Positions 20,988 to 30,583 of a stretch of DNA of 64,000 nt are shown here, piece by piece. The stretch spans positions 1-64,000 of the forward strand of contig JAPKFB010000010.1 of NCBI GenBank assembly GCA_028821775.1, given 5' to 3'. Origin of the DNA: Roseibacillus sp. (GTDB lineage Bacteria > Verrucomicrobiota > Verrucomicrobiia > Verrucomicrobiales > Akkermansiaceae). A program made the translations under genes and the position numbers. A model generated the notes under the pieces. The model saw only the letters and a list, made by a program, of their open reading frames with translations. It had not been told where the DNA came from and made no database searches. Each line of letters starts with the position of its first letter. Position 1 is the first letter of the stretch.

Positions 20988-21230
20988 TCAGCCGCGATTC
21001 TTGTCACGCAGGGAATCGTGGATATACCAATTCTCGAGGCGCTCACGAGCCCACGGGGTCTGGCGCAAAAACTTCAGGCTCGATTTCACACTTGGGTTGT
21101 TCCGAAAGCACTGAATGGGAATTCGACAGCCCATCTCCTTCCAGCCATAGCAATCGAGAAGTTGTCGCAAGACAGTCTCCAAGGTGATGCCGTGCAGCGG
21201 ATCTTTTGGGTGGGAGGAGGGAGAGGCCAT
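20988..21230 (-). CDS. VF530/DUF2132 family small protein
   Basis: DPLHGITLETVLRQLLDCYGW...CFRNNPSVKSSLKFLRQTPWARERLENWY. Confidence 0.9.
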   Translation of the reverse strand: MASPSSHPKDPLHGITLETVLRQLLDCYGWKEMGCRIPIQCFRNNPSVKSSLKFLRQTPWARERLENWYIHDSLRDKNRG

Positions 21231-21252
21231 GGAGAATGAAGTGGGGGGAATC

Positions 21253-22197
21253 CTATTGCGGAATCTGTTGAGTCAAGAGGTCCTCGAGCATGTGTCGCGT
21301 GACCTTGAGGGAGATCTCGAGGCTTTCGCGGGAAATCAGATTGAGGTTGTCGCCATCAGTGTGCCACCAGGCGAATTGGCTGAAGTCGCCGATGATGTCA
21401 ATGGTGGGAATGCCGGCATTGTTGAGGGGGACGTGATCGTCAATGATCGGATGGAGCGCCTTCGTATAGCGCGCCTCCTCGCCCTCTTTCTTGGCGGCGA
21501 GGAGCAGGGCAGCTTCGAGAAGGGGAGGGGTGTCGGCCGGCAGGCGCACCTGCAGGTTTCGGTGCCCGATCATATCGAGCACGATGCCGAAGGAGGGTTT
21601 CCGGGGAGCGGTGCGCCAGCGCAGGGCGTATTCCTTGCTGCCATAGAGACCATCGGAGGGGTTGATGTTTTGACCAAAGGCTTCTTCGCCGTCGAAGAAG
21701 ACGAGTTCCAATTTGGACGCCAATTCGGGAGTGGCTTGGAGTTGTCGGGCGAGTTCCAGGATCGCACCGATCGCGGAGGCTGCATCGTCCGCGGCCAGGA
21801 AGTTCCGGTTGCGGTAGTACTTGGAGTCGAGGTGGGCTCCCAGGAGGCCCTTGATCCCCTCGTCGGACACATCGCCAAAGCGCGCGGAGAGATTGGTGAA
21901 CTTCATCTTTCGTCCGAAGTAGGCAACCTCCCTGGTGAAGGAGTGCGGGGTTGTTTTCCAACCCGTTTTTTTCAACTCAGCAATGATGTATCGTCGGGTC
22001 TTGGCAAGGGCGGCCGATTCGGGAGGGCGGGGTCCGTAGGAGAGGATCTCGCGGGTGTGATGAAACGCGGCCCGGCCTCCCAATCGTTCCCGCTCGGGAG
22101 GGAGTGCGGGCTTTTTCTTCTTCTCGCAGGCCGGCACTGCGAAAAGGGCCAGGGTGAGGGCAGTAAGGAGAATGGCGGGGATGAACCGACGGATCAT
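21253..22197 (-). CDS. M28-family peptidase / glutaminyl cyclase-like lipoprotein
   Basis: FAVPAC lipobox; LLGAHLDSKYY, AADDAASAIGAILELAR, LVFFDGEEAFG. Confidence 0.85.
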   Translation of the reverse strand: MIRRFIPAILLTALTLALFAVPACEKKKKPALPPERERLGGRAAFHHTREILSYGPRPPESAALAKTRRYIIAELKKTGWKTTPHSFTREVAYFGRKMKFTNLSARFGDVSDEGIKGLLGAHLDSKYYRNRNFLAADDAASAIGAILELARQLQATPELASKLELVFFDGEEAFGQNINPSDGLYGSKEYALRWRTAPRKPSFGIVLDMIGHRNLQVRLPADTPPLLEAALLLAAKKEGEEARYTKALHPIIDDHVPLNNAGIPTIDIIGDFSQFAWWHTDGDNLNLISRESLEISLKVTRHMLEDLLTQQIPQ

Positions 22198-22220
22198 TGG
22201 GGGGAGGTCCGAGGGGGAGG

Positions 22221-23165
22221 CTAGAGATCCTCAGTGCTCACGCCCATCATGGTGAGGAGGCGCTCAAGGTCATCGTTGCCATAATACTCCAGTTCGAGTC
22301 GTCCCTTTTTCGCGCTGTGGGTGATCGACGCGTGGGTGGTGAAGTGTTGGCGAAGTCGATTGGTGAGAGCTCGGATCATGGCTTTGGTCTCGGGGTCGAT
22401 CACTTTCGCACCCTTGCCGCCCGGGTTGGACAGTTCGCCGGCGTGTCGCATCTGAACGAGTTTTTCGGTCGCCCGCACCGTCAGTTTGCGACGCATGACT
22501 TCCTCGGCGATCTCGCGCTGTTCGCGCTTCACTTTGAATCCAAGGATGGATTTGGCGTGACCGACCGTGATTTGACCGTTGGCGACAAACTTCTGGATGT
22601 CCTTGTGCAGGTCGAGGAGGCGCATGGAGTTGGCCACGCTCGAGCGCGACTTGCCCACCCGTTTCGCAATCTCGTCCTGCTTCATGGAGAATTCCTTCGC
22701 GAGGCGGACGTAGCCGCTGGCTTCCTCGATGGCATTGAGGTCCTGGCGCTGCAGATTTTCCACCAAGGCCATCTCGAGAACCTCGCGGTCGGTGGCCTCA
22801 CGTTCGATGACCTGCACAGTATCCAGTCCCAGTTTTTCACAGGCTCTCCAACGGCGTTCTCCGGCGATGAGTTCGAGCTTCTTCCCGACCCGGCGGACGA
22901 TGAGCGGTTGGATCACACCATGTTGGCGAATGGAGTCGTGGAGTTCCTCAAGGTCGGCCTCCGGAATGGTGGTTCGCGGTTGCAACGGGCTGGGCACAAT
23001 ATCAGTAATGGGGACCTGGCGGAATTTCTTGCCAATTTCCTTCTCATTGCTCCTGGCCCGCTTCTTTGCGGTCGTGGTGCCTTCCTTCGACTCCGCCGAT
23101 CCGCTCGTTACGGTCGGCTTTTTGATGAGTGCACCCAGTCCTTTTCCCAATGCCTTTTTAGCCAT
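22221..23165 (-). CDS. parB: Chromosome-partitioning protein ParB
   Basis: KKALGKGLGALI start; IVPSPLQPRTTIPEADLEELHDSIRQHGVIQPLIVR, IAGERRWRACEKLGLDTV, KSRSSVANSMRLLDL HTH. ATG at 23165. Confidence 0.95.
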   Translation of the reverse strand: MAKKALGKGLGALIKKPTVTSGSAESKEGTTTAKKRARSNEKEIGKKFRQVPITDIVPSPLQPRTTIPEADLEELHDSIRQHGVIQPLIVRRVGKKLELIAGERRWRACEKLGLDTVQVIEREATDREVLEMALVENLQRQDLNAIEEASGYVRLAKEFSMKQDEIAKRVGKSRSSVANSMRLLDLHKDIQKFVANGQITVGHAKSILGFKVKREQREIAEEVMRRKLTVRATEKLVQMRHAGELSNPGGKGAKVIDPETKAMIRALTNRLRQHFTTHASITHSAKKGRLELEYYGNDDLERLLTMMGVSTEDL

Positions 23166-23615
23166 GCCGGGCAAGACTAATCCCTGTGGGGGGCAAAGAG
23201 CAAAACTGATTTCGTGAATTAGTCTAACAGTGGTTCTGCCCTTGGGACGACTGGCAGGCAATATGGTCGCTCCAGGGGGGAGGATTTATCTGGGGTGGGA
23301 TCCGGGCGTGGACTGCAAAAGAGGGAGCTTAGCAGAGTAATGAGGTTCTCCACAACGCCGTGCCGACGGAGAATTTCGTGGTGAAAAAAGCTGCTTCGCC
23401 AACGAGTTGAACAATCGGCCCGCGGGGCGGAACCTGTTGAAGGCGTGGGCTTTGTTGCACGTTGGTCATGAATCTCGACTCAATTCCGCCTCGCGCCGCG
23501 CCAACCCATCCAACAGGCTCCGCGCAGCATTCTCGAGAATTCCAACAGCTTGCTGGTGCCGCCGATCCTCCGGCTGGACTTGACGAGTCGGAATCCGTAT
23601 CCCATCACTAGAGGT

Positions 23616-24287
23616 GTGAGGAGTGTTCTGTCTTCCCTGCTGATCCTTGGCTCACTGCTGGGAGGGTCGCATCGCGGTCATGGCCAGACGGTGCCGCAGT
23701 CGGTCCTCGATCAAGCGGAGGCCGCGACCAAAATCCTCGGTCAGCAGGTGCTGAAAGGGAATTATTCGTTCTCATTTGAACGCATGTATTCCCGATGCAA
23801 AAAGCGGGCGGCGATTCGCCTGGTGAGTAAGGACCCGTCCCTGCGGGGGAAATCGGAGGAGGAGAAGGAGCGAATAGGCGAAGCCAAACTGGTGGAAAAG
23901 TTGACTGAGATTCCGTCCCAGATGCGGAAGAATGGCATCACGATGCTGAAATTCGAGGTTTTCAGGCCCTCCTCGGGTCACGAAGTGTTCCTTGGGAGGG
24001 GGCAGAATGAAAAGACGGGAAAAGCGATCCAGATGTATCTCGAATGGTTGGTCTTTGTGCCTACCCGGGCCGAGTATCGCATCATTGATCCCGCCACCCG
24101 AGTGCCGAAGAGGATTGAGCGGCTGGGCTACCAGGTCGCCATTGTGAAGAAAGGAACCAGCGATTGGTATTTCATCGACGGGTCAAACTTGACCAAGGCG
24201 GAACTTCGTAGTTTTTTTCCCCGGCTCCCGACCGATCAGGAATTGCTCGGGCTTCCGAAGGTGGGCGGAGCGGAGTTGAAGAACTGA
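23616..24287 (+). CDS. Secreted hypothetical protein
   Basis: Intact ORF; likely GTG start giving a signal peptide (RSVLSSLLILGSLLGGSHRGHGQ). No family recognised. Confidence 0.55.
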   Translation: MRSVLSSLLILGSLLGGSHRGHGQTVPQSVLDQAEAATKILGQQVLKGNYSFSFERMYSRCKKRAAIRLVSKDPSLRGKSEEEKERIGEAKLVEKLTEIPSQMRKNGITMLKFEVFRPSSGHEVFLGRGQNEKTGKAIQMYLEWLVFVPTRAEYRIIDPATRVPKRIERLGYQVAIVKKGTSDWYFIDGSNLTKAELRSFFPRLPTDQELLGLPKVGGAELKN

Positions 24288-24307
24288 CCGGATTGATTTC
24301 GAATCGC

Positions 24308-24922
24308 ATGTCAAAGACCAAGACGAAGAAAGGCAAGAAGCCGCAGAAGAAGCTCAAGGATGCTGCGCGCTTGCGCAGAGAACTGGAGAAGCTCATGGAG
24401 CGAGCCAAGAGTGACTATTGCGAAGTGCGGAATTCCGAGATCCACGGCGCCGGGGTCTACGCGTCGAAGGACATTCCGAAGGAGCAACGCATCATCGAGT
24501 ATCTTGGCGAGAAAATCGACAAGAAGGAGAGTGAGAAGCGGGCCAACAAGCAGATCGAGCATGCGGAGGAGACGGGTGACGCGGCGGTCTACATTTTCAC
24601 CTTGTCCAAAAAGTGGGACATCGACGGTAATGTGCCCTGGAACACGGCGCGCCTCCTGAACCACTCCTGTGCGCCGAACTGCGAGGCATGGATTGAAGAC
24701 AAGCAAATCTTCATTTACGCACTGCGTGAGATCAGCTCGGGGGAGGAACTGACCTTTGATTACGGCTTTGATATCGAGAATCACGAGGAGCATCCATGTC
24801 TGTGTGGGAGCGAAGAATGTGTCGGCTTCATTGTGAGCCGGGACTATTGGCCTGAGCTGAAGAAGCGCTTGGCCGAGAAGGAGAACGGCGTTGCCGGGAA
24901 TGGAAACGGAGTGCCGGAATGA
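24308..24922 (+). CDS. SET-domain protein lysine methyltransferase-like protein with post-SET cysteines
   Basis: EIHGAGVYASKDIPKEQRIIEYLGE, LLNHSCAPNCEAW, GEELTFDYGFD, post-SET-like CLCGSEECVG; Lys-rich N-terminus. Confidence 0.92.
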   Translation: MSKTKTKKGKKPQKKLKDAARLRRELEKLMERAKSDYCEVRNSEIHGAGVYASKDIPKEQRIIEYLGEKIDKKESEKRANKQIEHAEETGDAAVYIFTLSKKWDIDGNVPWNTARLLNHSCAPNCEAWIEDKQIFIYALREISSGEELTFDYGFDIENHEEHPCLCGSEECVGFIVSRDYWPELKKRLAEKENGVAGNGNGVPE

Positions 24923-25260
24923 CTCTTGCCTCGCGGGCACCGACCAAATTTGAAAGCCGAGTCTACGTGGCCCTCCGCGAGATTCCTCGGGGACGGGTGG
25001 TCACTTATGCGACCTTGGCCAGTCACTTGGAGTGCCGCTCCGCCCAAGCCGTGGGACAGGCCCTGAAGCGCAATCCGCTCGCTCCGGAAGTCCCTTGTCA
25101 TCGCGTGATCCGGACGGACGGATCCCTCGGTGGCTATTCGGGCAAAGTCCGAGGAGTGCGGGTCGAGCGCAAGCGCCGTATTCTGGAGGAGGAAGGGGTG
25201 CCCTTTGATGAGGAAGGACGCCTCTTGGATGCTGAACTGCTCTGGAGTTGGCAGGATTGA
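24919..25260 (+). CDS. Methylated-DNA-protein cysteine methyltransferase (MGMT/Ogt-like, C-terminal domain only)
   Basis: IPRGRVVTYATLA, VPCHRVIRTDGSLGGYSG; overlaps the SET gene by 4 nt (ATGA). Confidence 0.92.
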   Translation: MTLASRAPTKFESRVYVALREIPRGRVVTYATLASHLECRSAQAVGQALKRNPLAPEVPCHRVIRTDGSLGGYSGKVRGVRVERKRRILEEEGVPFDEEGRLLDAELLWSWQD

Positions 25261-25300
25261 CTGTTGGCAGAGTCAAAGGAGGGAGTATGCTCTCGGGACC

Positions 25301-26359
25301 ATGCGATCGCTGTTAATTATTCTGATGCTGATAGGCGTGTCCGGCGCAGTCTGGGCGGGCAATCCCGTGCGGGCCGCTCAGATCAAGAAAGAATACGAGT
25401 TGGCTACCGTGAAGTGGGCGCAGCAGTTGGAGACGGCCAAGGATGCGCAGGACCAGATGGCAATTTGGCGTGCCCGGCCGAATGCCTCCGCGCATGCCGG
25501 GCGCATGTGGGAAGAGCTCAAGAGCTCGTTGAATGACGATTGGACGATCGGATATTGTGCCTGGATCCTCGAGCAGGCACCTGTGTTTGCGGCAGAAGCG
25601 GAGGAAGGCGGGAGAAAGACGCGCGGGCAAACCGTCATGCACGCCCTGGATCGTTTCCACCTCAAGAGTGAAAAGGTCGGGCGTCTCTGCCTGGCGCTGA
25701 CCACCCAGTCGGATCCAAAGACCCTGGCGCTGATTGAGAAGATCTCCAGGGAGAATCCTCATCGGGCCGTGCAGGGTCAGGCCGCCTTGGCGATTGCAAT
25801 GCTGTTCAAGGGGCTGGGAGACAGTCGCGACGTGATGATGCATCGGCTCGAGCGGCTTCGCGAAGCGATCATCAAGTCAAATGATGTGAAGGTTGGCGAC
25901 GTGTCAGTCGAGAGATTGGCCCGGGATGAGCTCGTCGTTATTCAAAGCCTCTCCAAAGGGAGGGTTGCTCCCGACATCATCGGCGCTGATTCTGCCCGCG
26001 AACCCTTCAAGCTCAGCATGCTGAAGAGCAAGGTGACCGTGCTGGCCTTCTGGCATACCAACATGCATGACGCCGAGCGTGGCCTGGGACTCCTGCGGGA
26101 GCTCCACGATCAGTTTCACACCCGCGGGATGGAGCTCATCGGGGTGACCAGTGACCCGGTGAGTGTTCTGCGAAACTTGCGATCAAACGGGACAATTCCC
26201 TGGCGCAACTATTCCGATGTCGATGGGCGGATTGCTCTCCAATACCGGGTGCGCAACCTCCCGATTGTCTATGTCCTCAATCGACATCGCCGCATCGAAT
26301 TCATCGGCGGGCCCGGGACGTTCGTCAATCTGACCGTGGAAGCGTTGCTGGCCGAGTAG
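25301..26359 (+). CDS. Secreted thioredoxin-fold (TlpA/AhpC-like) protein lacking CxxC
   Basis: Signal peptide MRSLLIILMLIGVSGAVWAG; C-terminal VTVLAFWHTNMHDAERGLGLLRELHDQFHTRGMELIGVTSD...LPIVYVLNRHRRIEFIGG. Confidence 0.7.
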   Translation: MRSLLIILMLIGVSGAVWAGNPVRAAQIKKEYELATVKWAQQLETAKDAQDQMAIWRARPNASAHAGRMWEELKSSLNDDWTIGYCAWILEQAPVFAAEAEEGGRKTRGQTVMHALDRFHLKSEKVGRLCLALTTQSDPKTLALIEKISRENPHRAVQGQAALAIAMLFKGLGDSRDVMMHRLERLREAIIKSNDVKVGDVSVERLARDELVVIQSLSKGRVAPDIIGADSAREPFKLSMLKSKVTVLAFWHTNMHDAERGLGLLRELHDQFHTRGMELIGVTSDPVSVLRNLRSNGTIPWRNYSDVDGRIALQYRVRNLPIVYVLNRHRRIEFIGGPGTFVNLTVEALLAE

Positions 26360-27674
26360 GGGGGAGCGCTTCTGCTCCTCCACTGTCCGCCTCGGCGGGG
26401 CCTGCGGAGCCATCATCGAGGGTGGCGGGGTCCCAGATGTAGCGGGTGAAGAGGACCTTCACCGAAGCGGTGAGCGGGATGGCGAGGAGGGCTCCGAGAA
26501 ACCCGCCCAAGATGAGGGACCAGAAGAAGATGGAGAAGATGATGGTCATGGGGTGAAGACCAACCTTGTCGCCGATGACCTTGGGCTGAATGAAGAGCCC
26601 GTCAATTTGCTGGACCACAAAGAAGATCCCCAAGACGAGGGCAGGGTGTTGCCAATCACCCCAGGTCGCAGCCGCGATGATGAGGGCGGGGATGAGGGTC
26701 ACCAGAAAGCCGATGAAGGGCATGACGCCGAGGATGGCGAGAGCGAGGCCGATCACGAAGGCGTAGGGAAGCCCGATCATCCAGAGAAGAAGTCCGGTGA
26801 GCACGCCGTCAATCAGGCTCACGAGGACCTGCCCGCGGAAGAAGGCGATCAGGTAGTCGTTCATCTCACTGAGGGTGCCGATTACCTCGCGTTTCAAATC
26901 GGATTCCTTGAGCGGAAGGAAGTGGCTCCAGCGCTGTTTGATGATGGAGGTTTCCTTGAGGAAGAAGAAGAGGTAGACCGGGACCAGGAGGAATCCGAGG
27001 GTGTAGCCAATGAAACCCAGGACCTTTCCCCCCGCATCGAGCCACCTGAACTCTTTTCCGAGTTTGGCCGCCCACACCCAAGCTTCAGTCTCCTGGATGG
27101 GAACATCTTGCTGATCCTCAGCCAAGACTCCCGGCACCCAACCAGGATAGGCTTGCAGCCAGGCGTGGTAGTCGGCGAGAGGATCCTGACCCTGAGGGGG
27201 TGTTTGAGAGGAGGGCTGAGGGGGCGTCTTGGCTGGTGCGGGCTCGAAACTTTCGTGGCGGCTGAGAGCCACTTTCAGAAGCGGTCGCAGCCAGGGAGTG
27301 CTGCGGAGAGTGTTGACGGCCTGCTCGGCGTGGACCTCTTTCTTTTCAATGAGCTGGCCGGTCTGCTCGACCACCCTGGGGAGGATGAGCGAGATTCCCA
27401 AGGCGCAAAGCAGGGTCGAGAGAGTGAAGACGTAGATGATGGACCGGAGCCGAGAGAGTCCTTTCTTTTCCAGTCTCTCGACCACGGGATTGACGAGGTA
27501 GGCGAGAATGCCGGCGACGGCGAGAGGGACGAGGACCGGTTGGAGATAGTTCAGGACGTTTCCCAGGAGAACGACAAACCCGACGATGAGGGCGCCGATC
27601 ACAACGATGGCGATTCCAGTGAGCGCGCTCCAGAGAGTGCGATTTTGGAACTTGGTTGGGAACTTGCGGGGCAC
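26325..27674 (-). CDS. AI-2E/PerM family transporter
   Basis: Hydrophobic segments, VAGILAYLVNPVVERLEKKGLSR, GVMPFIGFLVTLIPALI, QQIDGLFIQPKVIGDKVGLHPM. Confidence 0.9.
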   Translation of the reverse strand: MPRKFPTKFQNRTLWSALTGIAIVVIGALIVGFVVLLGNVLNYLQPVLVPLAVAGILAYLVNPVVERLEKKGLSRLRSIIYVFTLSTLLCALGISLILPRVVEQTGQLIEKKEVHAEQAVNTLRSTPWLRPLLKVALSRHESFEPAPAKTPPQPSSQTPPQGQDPLADYHAWLQAYPGWVPGVLAEDQQDVPIQETEAWVWAAKLGKEFRWLDAGGKVLGFIGYTLGFLLVPVYLFFFLKETSIIKQRWSHFLPLKESDLKREVIGTLSEMNDYLIAFFRGQVLVSLIDGVLTGLLLWMIGLPYAFVIGLALAILGVMPFIGFLVTLIPALIIAAATWGDWQHPALVLGIFFVVQQIDGLFIQPKVIGDKVGLHPMTIIFSIFFWSLILGGFLGALLAIPLTASVKVLFTRYIWDPATLDDGSAGPAEADSGGAEALPPTRPATLPRSD

Positions 27675-27781
27675 CAGTGGGGAAGGAATAACCAGTCGGG
27701 GGAAGGACGGCGATTATAAAGTGGGGAGGGAATCCCCACGAGCGGGTTCCGGGGTGGGGCCTTCGAGCGAGAGAAGGCAGC

Positions 27782-28663
27782 CTAATTGCTGTGCTCCTTC
27801 ATCAGCCGATCAAGGACGCCGTTGACAAATTTCGGAGACTCGGTCGTTCCAAAGGAGCGGGCGAGTTCGATCGCTTCGTCGATGGCCACTGCTGGGGGGA
27901 TCTCGTCGTCGAAGAGGAGTTCGTAGGTGGCCAACCGAAGAATGGCGCGGTCCACGCGATACAGTCGTTCGGGAGTGAAATTTTCGATTACCGAGGCGAG
28001 GTGGTGATCGATGCCCGGCAAGTGAGTGCGCAAGCCCTCGAGGTAAGATTCGATGCGGTCGCAGGTGGCGGTGATTTCCGCTTCCGCCTTGGCGACTGCC
28101 TTGAGTTCGGGGAGGGAGTGCGGAGCCTCCCCAAGAGCGAGGTCGAGGCGCTCGGAAAGGAGGGCCAGGGGGGCGCGGAGAGAGAGGGCGTCCTCGCGGA
28201 GTTGTTGGAGGGCGGGGAAGTGAGCATCGGCGGCGCTGACGCGTGCGGCCGCGACGAGGGAGGCGCGATTGGCGCGACGGGTGCTTTCGAGGCTTTCCCG
28301 CAGGCGCCTGGCATCCTTGTTGCCATTCATCTCGTGGCGAAGGCCGTCGAGGGACTCCTTCAGAGCCTGCTCTTCCTTGTCCCACGTCCAGATGGCTCTG
28401 CCGAGTTCGCCATCTTCGGAGCTGATTTCGATCCGCTCGCGGGGGCGGAGGAGATCGGGAAAGCCGGTGATGATTTTGTCGCGACCTTGTTGCAGGTGAA
28501 GCACGGCCTTCGCGCGAGCGCGAGTGAGCTTTTCGCGAAGGGGTTCGAGCAGGAGCGCGAGAACAGCTTCGTCAGGTGGGGCCGCGAGTTCTTCCGCCGG
28601 GCTGACCGCGTAGAGGAACTGGACCACTGCCTCGCGGATTCGACGTCGTGAGGTATTAGCCAT
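27782..28663 (-). CDS. nusB: NusB transcription antitermination factor with a large internal insertion
   Basis: N-term SRRRIREAVVQFLYAVS and C-term FTPERLYRVDRAILRLATYELLFDDEIPPAVAIDEAIELARSFGTTESPKFVNGVLDRL are NusB; 293 aa against about 140-160 aa for typical NusB. Confidence 0.88.
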   Translation of the reverse strand: MANTSRRRIREAVVQFLYAVSPAEELAAPPDEAVLALLLEPLREKLTRARAKAVLHLQQGRDKIITGFPDLLRPRERIEISSEDGELGRAIWTWDKEEQALKESLDGLRHEMNGNKDARRLRESLESTRRANRASLVAAARVSAADAHFPALQQLREDALSLRAPLALLSERLDLALGEAPHSLPELKAVAKAEAEITATCDRIESYLEGLRTHLPGIDHHLASVIENFTPERLYRVDRAILRLATYELLFDDEIPPAVAIDEAIELARSFGTTESPKFVNGVLDRLMKEHSN

Positions 28664-29165
28664 TGCTCGGATGCATCCGGAGCGAACCTCCGCGGTCCAA
28701 TTCGGCGAAAACTTCGATCATGGCCGCTGCCGCACGGGCCGCATCCGTGCCGCGGTTCTTTTCTTCGCCCTGGCAGCGAGCTTGGGCCTGTGCCTCGTCG
28801 TTGCAGAGGAGGACCTCGTGGATGATTGGCGTTTTGTAATCGAGAGCGAGTTGTTGAAGCGCTTCCGTGACGGTGCCGGCAACGAGATCGGCGTGGGTCG
28901 TTTCGCCGCGGATGATGACCCCGAGCGCGATAACGCAGATGGGTTCTTCGAGCTCGAGCAGGGCTTTCACGGTGACAGGGATTTCGAAGGCGCCGGGCAC
29001 TCGAATGAGGTCGACCCGAGCCTGCGGCAGGTAGTCGCCCAACTCGTCGATTACGCTATCGACCAGCGCGTCAGCATAGACCTCATTGTATTTCGAGGCC
29101 ACGATCGCAAGCTTGTTGCGTTTGTTGGAAAAGACTCGAGGCTTTGGTGGAAGCGCCAGGGACAT
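28656..29165 (-). CDS. ribH: 6,7-dimethyl-8-ribityllumazine synthase
   Basis: IVASKYNEVYADALVD, VPGAFEIPVTVKALL, ALGVIIRGETTHADLVAGTV. Confidence 0.95.
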   Translation of the reverse strand: MSLALPPKPRVFSNKRNKLAIVASKYNEVYADALVDSVIDELGDYLPQARVDLIRVPGAFEIPVTVKALLELEEPICVIALGVIIRGETTHADLVAGTVTEALQQLALDYKTPIIHEVLLCNDEAQAQARCQGEEKNRGTDAARAAAAMIEVFAELDRGGSLRMHPSNG

Positions 29166-29234
29166 GAGCGAGGTATTGCGGCTGCTTTGCTGATTGTCAA
29201 TACGGGGCTGGCAGCAGGGGGATTGCGAAGAGGG

Positions 29235-30434
29235 TCAGAGCGAGTGTCCAAGCTTATCGCGCTTGGTATCGAGGTATCGTTTATTGTGGGGGTTCGCTTC
29301 GGCCCGAATGGGGATCTGATCCACGATCTCAAGGCCATAGCCCTCGAGGCCCACTACTTTTTTGGGGTTATTAGTGAGCAACCTGATTTTGCGGATGCCC
29401 AGGTCGTAGAGGATTTGGGCCCCCATGCCATAGTGCCGCAGGTCGGAGGCGAAGCCGAGTTTCTCGTTGGCTTCGACGGTGTCGAGGCCTTGTTCCTGCA
29501 GTTTGTAAGCGTGGATCTTGGCGGCGAGGCCGATTCCACGCCCTTCCTGGCGCAGATAGAGAAGCACGCCGCCATTTTCGGCGATGCGAGCCAAGGCGGT
29601 GTGAAGTTGACCTCCGCAGTCGCAGCGCCGGGAACCGAAGACATCGCCGGTGAGACACTCGGAGTGGACCCGAACAAGAATCGGTTCTTCGGAATCAATC
29701 TCGCCCCGGGTGAGAGCGAGATGATGGGAGTCATCCGTGCGCACGCGGTAGAGATGGCAATCAAACTCGCCGTACTCAGTCGGGAGCGCGATGGTCTCTT
29801 CGCGTTCGATGAGGCGTTCGGTGCGGCGACGGTACTCGATGATCTGGGCGATGGTGCAGGCCAATAAACCATGCGTGCTTTGGTAGTCACCCAGGTCACC
29901 GACCCGGGCCATGGTCCCGTCTTCGTACATGATTTCGCACAAGAGCCCGGCCTGGGGTAGGCCCGCCATTCGTGCGAGGTCGATGGCTGCTTCGGTGTGG
30001 CCTGCCCGGCGCAGGACCCCATCGTCCGCGGCTTGGAGGGGAAAGACGTGACCAGGTTGCACCAGGGTCTCGGGCCCTGCGTTCTCGTCGGCCAGGATAC
30101 CGATGGTGAGAGCGCGATCAGCGGCCGAGATCCCGGTTGCGATTCCTTGGGCGGCATCCACCGCGACGGTGAAGGCGGTGCGGTGTCCCTCCCGGTTGCG
30201 GCGGGCCATGGGTGGGAGGTCGAGGGCTTCGACACGCTGACGGGTGAGGGGGGCGCAAATCAAACCGCGGCCGTGGCTTGCCATGAAGGCGATCATTTCT
30301 GACGAAACGCGGGCGGCAGCACCAATGAGATCCGCTTCATTTTCCCGTCCGGGGTCGTCCGCCACAATCACGAGTCGACCAGCCGCAACGGCGGCGACGA
30401 TCTCTTCCATGGGGCTGAAGGTGAGGGGGTTCAT
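29235..30434 (-). CDS. ribBA: Bifunctional 3,4-DHBP synthase / GTP cyclohydrolase II
   Basis: DDPGRENEADLIGAA, HVFPLQA; VHSECLTGDVFGSRRCDCGGQL, LRQEGRGIGLAAKIHAYKLQEQGLDTVEAN. ATG at 30434. Confidence 0.96.
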   Translation of the reverse strand: MNPLTFSPMEEIVAAVAAGRLVIVADDPGRENEADLIGAAARVSSEMIAFMASHGRGLICAPLTRQRVEALDLPPMARRNREGHRTAFTVAVDAAQGIATGISAADRALTIGILADENAGPETLVQPGHVFPLQAADDGVLRRAGHTEAAIDLARMAGLPQAGLLCEIMYEDGTMARVGDLGDYQSTHGLLACTIAQIIEYRRRTERLIEREETIALPTEYGEFDCHLYRVRTDDSHHLALTRGEIDSEEPILVRVHSECLTGDVFGSRRCDCGGQLHTALARIAENGGVLLYLRQEGRGIGLAAKIHAYKLQEQGLDTVEANEKLGFASDLRHYGMGAQILYDLGIRKIRLLTNNPKKVVGLEGYGLEIVDQIPIRAEANPHNKRYLDTKRDKLGHSL

Positions 30435-30583
30435 GGGGCGAAAACGAATCACGGAGGCAACAGGAGGGTTTGGTTGCGCCGGGCAGGGATTCTTTAGGGT
30501 AGTTTTTGGGAATTGAAAGCCTGCTCTCAACTTGCCCCCGTTTGAGCTCTTCTCAAGGGGGAGCTACGATTGAATGGGGCTGA

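Noticed and set aside
26553-27719. 388-aa plus-strand ORF, very acidic
   Set aside because: Antisense to the AI-2E family transporter; shadow ORF.
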